Assembly: GCA_030180135.1 (NCBI GenBank)
Contig: CM058239.1
Coordinates: 73,601,823 to 73,665,822 of the forward strand
Source of the DNA: Orychophragmus violaceus
Lineage: Eukaryota > Streptophyta > Magnoliopsida > Brassicales > Brassicaceae
Length of the DNA stretch: 64,000 nucleotides
Direction: 5' to 3'
Below, piece by piece: positions 57,172 to 64,000 of this stretch (the first letter of the stretch is position 1; each line of letters opens with the position of its first letter). The translations under genes were made by a program, and so were the position numbers. The notes under the pieces are model-generated. The model saw only the letters and a list, made by a program, of their open reading frames with translations, searched no databases and was not told the DNA's origin.

Positions 57172-58624
57172 AGCTGAAATTATGAGACAATAGAGTTTTA
57201 GTTATTTAGTTCATAAAAGAGTAATCTTAATAACTTATAAGAAAACTCGCATTGCATTCAAAATTTATTTGTTTAACCTCATAAGAATGCAATGATTCCG
57301 AGACCCATGTTCAACTAAAACCAAAGTGGGCCACTGGCCGTCACCCGGAATTAGCTTTACTTGGTAAGCATGCACACAGCTAGTTATATCCATATAACTC
57401 TCGGTTGTGGATTGGGCCCAAGGCCCAATTCACCAGATGTCTCAAGGCCCGGGACTCCCGATGGCCCAGTCAAGGAAACCAATCTCTTACAGCCAAATAA
57501 TCACTAAAGTCTGGGACTCCCAATGAAATTAGTGACTATATACTACTTTACTTACGCAAAAACAGACACCTCACACTGTAAGCCATATCTGTAATTGAAT
57601 AAGCGTTAAGTAGCTGACAAGATTGGGCAAGACATCCAAGCTTGATATTGGTTTTGAGGATTTTGGGTTTTCTTTCCAAAATTAGAAGATTACTATTTTT
57701 TGGAAACTTACTTAATTTAGAAACTTTCTAAATCTAGAAACATGCTAAAAATAGAAATTTCTAATTTAATATTTTATTAAATTTTTGGTTGGGTCACAAA
57801 TTATAGGCCCAATTCTTGGCCCAAGACCACATAATTCCAATTGGCCCAATAATTTGACATAACCGAGTCGGTTCATTAATTTTGGTCCACGACCAAATTA
57901 ACTACTAAATCCAACTGGTTATTTACTAAACCAGACCAGCTCTAAATTATTTGGTCCAACCAAATCAAACTTAGACCAGCCTTCGGTTTAGGTTAAAATT
58001 CAATTTTGAATTTAAATCCGGTTTAACCAGAAAATAAATAATACCAATTGTATTAAATAATTTCCAGCAAACCGCGATTTGGTTAACCGCTTGAACCACC
58101 AATTAAATTGGATCGGTTCGGTTAAGTCCAAAATCAGGAAGAAATAGATTGGTCTAACCAATCAATTTTAGCTGATTTTGACCTAACTTGCGGGTTAAGC
58201 TAAAGCTGACAATGAACCACAATCGGTTTGATCGGTTCATTGTCGCGGGTTTGGAAAGAACGAACCGCGAAGCTCGGCTGAACCGATTGGCTACTCGCGG
58301 AACGTATGCCTCGCCAGCATATCGATCGATATGACGCACCCACGTCGATCGATACTCGCGTGCATCAGCTCGTTGCGATCGGGTCATCGGGACAGCGAGA
58401 AGCAATCGATCCGATTGATATCGATCGATATCACGCTCCCTCGTCGATCGATACGGGCGTCCACTTCACATACCGATGGGTTTCAATCGGTTCATGCGAT
58501 TTACATATTAGGTTTTTCAAGTTTTCTAATCAAATTTTACTCATTAAAATCGATTCATCAAACTAATAAACAACCTAGTATGATCCAAAAAGCAAAAACC
58601 TAACGACCTAGGCTCTGATACCAC
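57172..58624 (-). other. Copia-3 leader with GATCG palindromes and primer site
   Basis: 1.45 kb between the primer site (58612-58623) and gag. It aligns with the copia-4 leader (for example TAGTCACTAATTTCATTGGG blocks). 58318-58333 is the perfect 16-bp palindrome CATATCGATCGATATG, and ATATCGATCGATAT and TCGTCGATCGATAC recur to 58455. No ORF of note. Confidence 0.75.
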
Positions 58625-59262
58625 TGTAGGATTATGTTTGTTCATAGGTTTAATTATCAGATTACAACCTAACATAATCAACTAGGATCTAGGTGATTTG
58701 CAGTTGAATCATAAACAGATCAGGATCATTACCTTATGATTGCAGCGGATTAATCAAGGGAATATCGAGATTTGCAAGAACTGATGATTACCGGCTCCTC
58801 CTAGGTATCCACACGCTTACAAGCTTTGGATCAGGCTGCTAGACCAAGCTGGAACAACAGAGAGAGAGGAGGACGGCTAGACCTAAAATCGCAGAACCCT
58901 TTGGCTTACTGGCGCCTCCTCTTCCTTATATGGGCCCAAGTAATTAAACTAATGGCTTATTAGGCTTTTGGGCCCAAGACCCAAATCAGACAAAAAGACT
59001 GTATTTTGTCTGGCCCAATTCTCTGTTCAAATACAGTAAATGTCTTGCATCTTACTGTATTAATTCCTTGTTAACTTTCCCGTTAGCTATGGTGTGTGAC
59101 CCTTAGGGATCATACAATACTGGTAATAAGTACTTAACTTATAGATCAAGAGCGGGCTCTAGCAAGTCATCATGACCTCCCAGTATTTATGACTTATGTC
59201 TGATCTCGACACTTATCATACTTTCTAGAGATAGCACAGTAGATTTCAGGACATTCCCAACA
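58625..59262 (-). mobile_element. Copia-3 5' LTR
   Basis: 638 bp; differs from the 3' LTR near 58780, 58877, 58956 and 59081. Confidence 0.92.
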
Positions 59263-59310
59263 AACACAACTATATCATGGCATAAAACCGGTAAAAACCA
59301 TGATATATCA
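59263..59310 (-). mobile_element. Athila-2 3' LTR, remaining 5' tip
   Basis: AACAC (target copy) then the reverse complement of the Athila LTR start, ending CATGATATATCA at 59310. Together with 43105-44270 it makes a full LTR. Confidence 0.88.
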
Positions 59311-60657
59311 ACTCCCCCATACTTAGCCTTTGCTTGCCCTCAAGCAAAACAGAGAACTAAATGTAGTGAAGAGGTTTGAAAACTCTTCAGAAACTCTTTT
59401 CATCCTAGAAGCAGTAACACTCAGATTCCCCTTAGTAAACCACATGAAAGAATCAACCTGCAGACATCAAGACCAACATATACTTCCCCCACACTTAGCA
59501 ACTGTCCTAAGTAAATTCCACAATCACATTCCAGCATTCAAATTCTCCCTACTGACTTCTGCAAGTATTTAAGTGCGGTCTCACCTAAGGAGTATCGATC
59601 AAAGGCACATGGACTCTTACCTTATCAGCTCTAGACCACCATACTATCTTTCTCTAGTCCCTTTCTTCTCTTTTCCCTTCCTTAGCATTCTGATTTTTCC
59701 CCATTGGGTATCATTTTTTTTTTTTTTATCAGTGCTCTTCCCGTTAAGGGGTGTACCTTGGACACATTCCATGGATGCACATGATATAAGAGTTTCAACT
59801 ACCATTCCCATGACCAGTTCGGAGTTACTAACTCGTCCTCAGTTTATTATCTTTTTTTTTTTATGGAAGGGGAGAAGGAAACTAGATAGGACAGGTTTAC
59901 AGGCTGTGTCAGAACTAACAAGGGAATCCGACACAAAGTATACCAAGCCCTTAGGTGAGAAAATCTAAGTCAGTATTAGGGTGAAGTCAGTAAAAGGATC
60001 CTCTGATACCTGAAGTGATGTGGGTGTCCTCAGTAGGTTGATCCATGTCTGGGTTTTCTAATAGTCAGAGATAATCTGCAGCTTCATCCCAATGGTTACT
60101 TAAGTTCCTGCAAGTGCTACTAATCTTCTCAAAAAATCATTGTTTCTTACTTAAACAAATTTTGACTCAATAAAACAAAAATTTTGAAAAATTTAACTGA
60201 CTCTAAGAAAATAAAAGAAAGAAGTTAGTAGAACCTCCCCCACACTTAAGACACACTGTCCCCAGTAGTGTCAAGCGAAGGGTTGGCAAAAAGAAAATCA
60301 AAATTTGTTTAAGGATGGTTTAGTTCTCTCGGGTTTTACCTCTATCGCACTCAAGCATCGATCGTTGCACTAAGTGCATCGACCGTTGCTAGGCGATTTT
60401 TCGTTGTGGATCGATCGTTGCTCAGGACTGCAACGATCGCTGCAGTGCGATTTCTGTCGTATTGTGACGATCGACACAATGGTGTGTCGATCGACGCACT
60501 GCGATTTAATCCGAGACCTGCAAACAAAAACTCACCAAAACCATAAACAAGCGTAAAATCCTATAAAAACAATAAAATCAAAATGCAAAAACGAAAACAG
60601 TGGGTTGCCTCCCACTCAGCGCTTGTTTAAGGTCATTAGCTTGACGCTTCAGCAGAT
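59311..60657 (-). other. Athila-2 polypurine tract and 3' untranslated region
   Basis: ACTCCCCCATACTTAGCC (59311-59328) is the complement of the polypurine tract. The rest aligns with Athila-1 19998-21357, including TTTGCTTGCCCTCAAGCAA and the CCCCCACACTTA repeats. CGATCG palindromes cluster at 60357-60505. Plus-strand ORFs here are spurious. No env-like ORF. Confidence 0.8.
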
Positions 60658-63600
60658 TTATGTTGAGTGTGCATCATCCAGAGGCAGAATCTGCCCTCCT
60701 GGAATCTCGGCCTTAGCCCAATAATGTTTCACCCGCTGTCCATTCACAGAGAATTCATAACCGTCCTTACCAGTTAGAACGACAGCTCCATACGGACGCA
60801 CCTCTTTGATTGTGAAGGGACCAGACCACCTTGATTTCAGCTTACCTGGGAACAAATGCAAACGAGAGTTATACAAAAGTACCTGATCATTGGGCTCAAA
60901 CTGTCTGGAGATAATCTTCTTGTCATGATATGCCTTAGTCCTCTCCTTATACAGCTTTGAGTCTCATAAGCAAAATGTCTGATCTCATCCAACTCATTAA
61001 GCTGTACCAATCTCCTCTCTGCAGCAGACTTAAGATCAAAGTTCATCTGTTTCACAGCCCATGCTGCTTTGTGCTCAAGTTCCACTGGCAGATGACATGC
61101 TTTTCCATACATCAGATGGAATGGAGTGGTCCCAAGTGGTGTCTTGAATGCCGTCCGGTAGGCCCATAATGCATCATCTAACTTTGCTGCCCAATCTTTT
61201 CTTGTCTTTCCAACTGTCTTCTCAAGGATCTCTTTAATCTGCCTATTAGAAACCTCAACTTGTCCACTAGTCTGAGGGTGATAAGGAGTAGCGACTCTGT
61301 GATGAACTCCATGCTTCTTTTGCAGCTTCTCGAAGACCTTATTGATAAAATGAGATCCTCCATCACTAATCACTATACGAGGCACTCCAAATCTGGGGAA
61401 TATAATGGTCTTAAACAGCTTAATGACCACTGAAGAATCATTGGTTGGACTAGCTATTGCTTCAACCCATTTAGACACATAGTCTACAGCAACCAAGATG
61501 AACTTATTCCCATAGGATGAGGGAAAAGGACCCATGAAATCTATACCCCAACAATCAAAAACCTCAACTTCCAGAATGAAATTCTGAGGCATTTCATGCT
61601 TCTTGCTGATTTTCCCTTTCCTCTAACAGGCATCACACTGAGTGATGAAAGAATGAGTGTCTCTAAACATTGTAGGCCACCAGAAACCTGCTTGCAGAAC
61701 CTTAGACACAATCTTGAATGTAGCGAAATGTCCAGCATAATCTGATCCATGACAGTGGAAAAGGATATCAGGGACTTCAGATTCAGCAATGCATCTCCTG
61801 TAAAGACCATGTGAACAGTGCTTATAGAGATAGGGCTCATCCCAGTAGTATCTTCTAAGCTCCCTAAAGAACCTTTTCTTTTCATAACCCTTTAAATCAT
61901 CTGGTTCAGTTTCAGCAGCAAGGTAATTAGCTATATCTGCATACCAGGGTCGATCAGAGGTTGCTACAGCAGCAATTTCGAAGTCATAATTCCCAATTCT
62001 GACTCTGAAAGACTCTTGGTTCGTATCAGGTATGCATCGACCGTTGCACGTGCGTGTGTCGATCGTTGCTTCCCCGATACTTGTATCTACCGTTGCCAAT
62101 GTGGCATCGATCGACACAATGCGATTGTCCCGACAGTTCTGCAACTCACTGCCCAAATCCGTCTGAAAAACTGTACTGATCATGTTGACGTTTTCCTCAG
62201 GCAAATAATCATTTATAGGCACGTATTCCTCAACTAGCAACCTTGAAAGATGATCAGCAACTCCATTCTCCACTCCCTTCTTGTCCCTTACCTCAATATC
62301 AAACTCCTGAAGCAACATAATCCATCTCAACAGTCTAGGCTTAGCATCCTTTTTCTGCATTAGATACTTCAGGGCTGAATGATTAGTGTGAACAATCACC
62401 TTGGAGCCAACAAGATAGGGGCGGAACTTCTCAAATGCAAAGACAACAGCCAACAGCTCCTTCTCTGTGGTTGCATAGTTCCTTTGTGCATCATCTAGTG
62501 TCCTACTAGCATAATAGATATATAGCATGGAGCTTTCTGTCCTTCTTCTGTCCCAGAACAGCTCCTACGGAAAAATCACTCGCATCACACATAACCTCAA
62601 AAGGTAGATCCCAATCTGGAGGCTGAACTATTGGAGCGCTCACCAATGCCTGTTTGATTTGTTCAAATGCAGTCTGACAGTCTGCAGTGAACTCAAATTT
62701 GGTATCCTTACACAGCAAAGCAGTTAGTGGCCTAGCAATCTTACTGAAGTCTTTGATGAACCGTCTATAGAAGCCAGCATGTCCAAGAAAGCTTCTAAGA
62801 GACTTAACAGAATCAGGCGCCTGAAGGTTGGTCATTACCTCAATCTTAGCGCGGTCCACTTCGATCCCAGCTTCAGACACTTTATGTCCAAGAACAATAC
62901 CGACTCTGACCATGAAATGGCATTTTTCCCAATTAAGGACCAAGTGTTTCTCTTCACATCTAGTCAGCACCTTGCACAGATTATCTAAAAATTCAGTATA
63001 AGATGATCCATAGACTGAGAAATCATCCATGAACACCTCCATAAGTCCTCAATCATATCTGTGAATATGGACATCATGCATCTCTGGAAAGTGGCAGGAG
63101 CATTACAGAGTCCAAAAGGCATCCTACGGTAAGCAAATGTGCCATATGGACAAGTAAAAGTGGTCTTCCCCTGATCTTCTGGGTGGATAGGAATCTGAAA
63201 GAAACCTGAGTATCCATCGAGGAAGCAGTAATAAGGATGATTGGCTAACCTCTCTAGCATCTGATCGATAAAAGGCAAGGGAAAATGATCCTTCCTAGTT
63301 GCAGCATTCAACTTCCTGTAATCTATGCACATCCTGTGTCCTGTTACAGTCCTGGTAGGGATCAGCTCGTTCTTCTCATTCTTCACAACTGTAACTCCGC
63401 CCTTCTTAGGTACTACATGGACTGGACTCACCCAATCACTGTCAGAGATAGGATAGATAATCCCAGCATCAAGGAGTTTCATAATCTCCTTCTTAACCAC
63501 TTCCTGCAGATTAGGATTAAGCCTTCTCTGATGCTCAACAGACGTCTTAGACTCATCCTCAAGATGTATCCGATGCATGCACAACTCCGGTGAGATACCT

Positions 63601-63941
63601 GAAATGTCATCAAGAGAATAGCCAAGAGCTTTGCGATGCTTGCGCAACTTGCTTAGCAGTAAAGTGAGCTCTGCGTTGTTCAAACTAGCATTAACAATCA
63701 CTGAATAAGTTGAATTGGGTCCAAGAAATGCGTACCTTAGCCCGGATGGAAGTTGTTTCAGCTCTATTTTCGGAGCTTTTTCCTCGGCCCAGTCTCTGTC
63801 GACTTGCAACGACCGATGCTTAGGTAGTGTCGATCGTTGCATCGTCGCGTCAGACACTTCCACATGCATTGCTACTTCAACAGAATCCATCAATCTTGTA
63901 TAGCACATTGCTGGCTCGTCCTGCAGGTACTCCAGCTCCAA
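60658..63941 (-). pseudogene. Athila-2 pol (RT-RH-IN), frameshifted
   Basis: From the right: PR/RT linker (ATMQRSTLPKHRSLQ), RT (FLDGYSGFFQIPIHPED, PFGLCNAPATFQRCMM), catalytic VFMDDFSVYG after a frameshift near 63050, RNase H (CDASDFSVGAVLGQ), a 4-base insertion near 62520, integrase with HCHGSDYAGHF, a CAG-to-TAG stop at 61623-61625 after CDAC, DDE residues (GIDFMGPFPSS, VISDGGSHF, VEVSNRQ), a 1-base deletion near 60957, then the conserved RLHLFPGKLKSRWSGPF end. It has Glu where Athila-1 has the RT stop. The upstream coding part continues past the window. Confidence 0.88.
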
Positions 63942-64000
63942 TATAGAGCTCAGTAAAGCCCTTTCTAGTGGGTCTTCAGCATGTGATTGGTGAAAGTACT

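Larger units (their letters stand above)
44271..59262 (-). mobile_element. Copia-3: Ty1/copia retrotransposon hosting copia-4
   Basis: LTRs 44271-44908 (3') and 58625-59262 (5'), both 638 bp, TG...CA. The target duplication AACAC is at 44266-44270 and 59263-59267. The tRNA-iMet primer site (complement GCTCTGATACCA) is at 58612-58623; the polypurine tract AAGTGGGAGAT adjoins the 3' LTR. By eye the LTRs differ at about four sites. Without copia-4 it is about 7.5 kb. It has a 1.45-kb leader and about 0.8 kb of 3' untranslated sequence. The coding region is open apart from one TAG and the copia-4 insertion, so it was recently active. Confidence 0.92.
43105..64000 (-). mobile_element. Athila-2: second Athila/Tat-like element, runs off the window
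   Basis: Same family as Athila-1, opposite strand. Its 3' LTR occupies 43105-44270 plus 59268-59310, split by copia-3. Next come the polypurine tract (59311-59328), the 3' untranslated region and pol (60658-63941), with gag and 5' LTR beyond the right edge. Pol is collinear and closely similar in protein to Athila-1, but has three frameshifts and one stop. Confidence 0.9.

Noticed and set aside
58306..58603. Two overlapping ~90-codon plus-strand ORFs with repeated I-D-R-Y/D-A peptides
   Set aside because: Translations of the GATCG repeats in the copia-3 leader on the antisense strand; the repeat explains the ORFs.
59573..59968. 131-codon plus-strand ORF in Athila-2 3' region
   Set aside because: Antisense to the element and built on homopolymer runs; no match in Athila-1, where the same region has stops.
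1..64000. CRISPR arrays, rRNA genes, bacterial operons
   Set aside because: No regularly spaced direct repeats with unique spacers, no rRNA signature, and gene structure is plant-like throughout.

Overview
The window is plant nuclear DNA, most likely pericentromeric or otherwise transposon-rich, from a Brassicaceae species. This rests on plant-type Ty1/copia and Ty3/gypsy retrotransposons with tRNA-iMet and tRNA-Asp primer sites, a CACTA transposon with CACTACAAG ends, a MuDR-like (MULE) transposase gene, GT-AG introns, TATA boxes, and fast-evolving crucifer-like gene families (GRF zinc-finger, F-box-like/SEL1-like, E2-like). There is no bacterial gene organisation, CRISPR array or rRNA gene.

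Layout. 1-5482: an old, 5'-truncated copia element (copia-1, +) with tandem repeats in its leader and a 3' LTR, followed by a tRNA-derived SINE (-) at 5505-5674. 6293-23017: a decayed MULE transposase gene split by an Athila/Tat-like gypsy element (Athila-1, 9349-22568, target duplication ACATC). Athila-1 is itself split inside gag by a 3.4-kb CACTA element (11344-14725, target duplication GTA) carrying antisense exons copied from at least two host genes (vacuolar-type H+-pyrophosphatase and Ran GTPase) and probably a third (an ARM-repeat/RRP12-like gene). Removing each insertion with one target copy restores the host reading frame.

23.4-32.8 kb is the only region rich in host genes. It holds five minus-strand tandem copies (A-E, mostly broken) of a two-exon SEL1-like/Cys-rich family, plus three plus-strand genes: a broken GRF zinc-finger gene, an F-box-like gene and an E2-like gene lacking the catalytic cysteine. 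32.8-43.1 kb: a gypsy LTR with its primer site (-) sits in an internally deleted second gypsy element (+, LTR 35562-37230). That element abuts a short-chain dehydrogenase gene whose last intron holds another copia element (copia-2, -, 37869-42543).

43.1-64.0 kb: a second Athila copy (Athila-2, -) runs off the right edge. Its 3' LTR is split by copia-3 (-, 44271-59262, target duplication AACAC), which is split in RNase H by a related, coding-dead but recently inserted copia-4 (+, 46093-53557, target duplication GAATC).

The most unusual signals are: (1) a palindromic GCAACGATCGTTGC-type motif reiterated through LTR-adjacent, untranslated and linker-coding parts of the Athila copies in all three codon phases, with GATCG-dense leaders also in the unrelated copia-3 and copia-4; (2) the gene-capturing CACTA; (3) copia-4, whose LTRs differ at about 3 of 682 sites although its genes are dead; (4) the cysteine-less E2-like gene. 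All counts and identities are by eye, without database searches.
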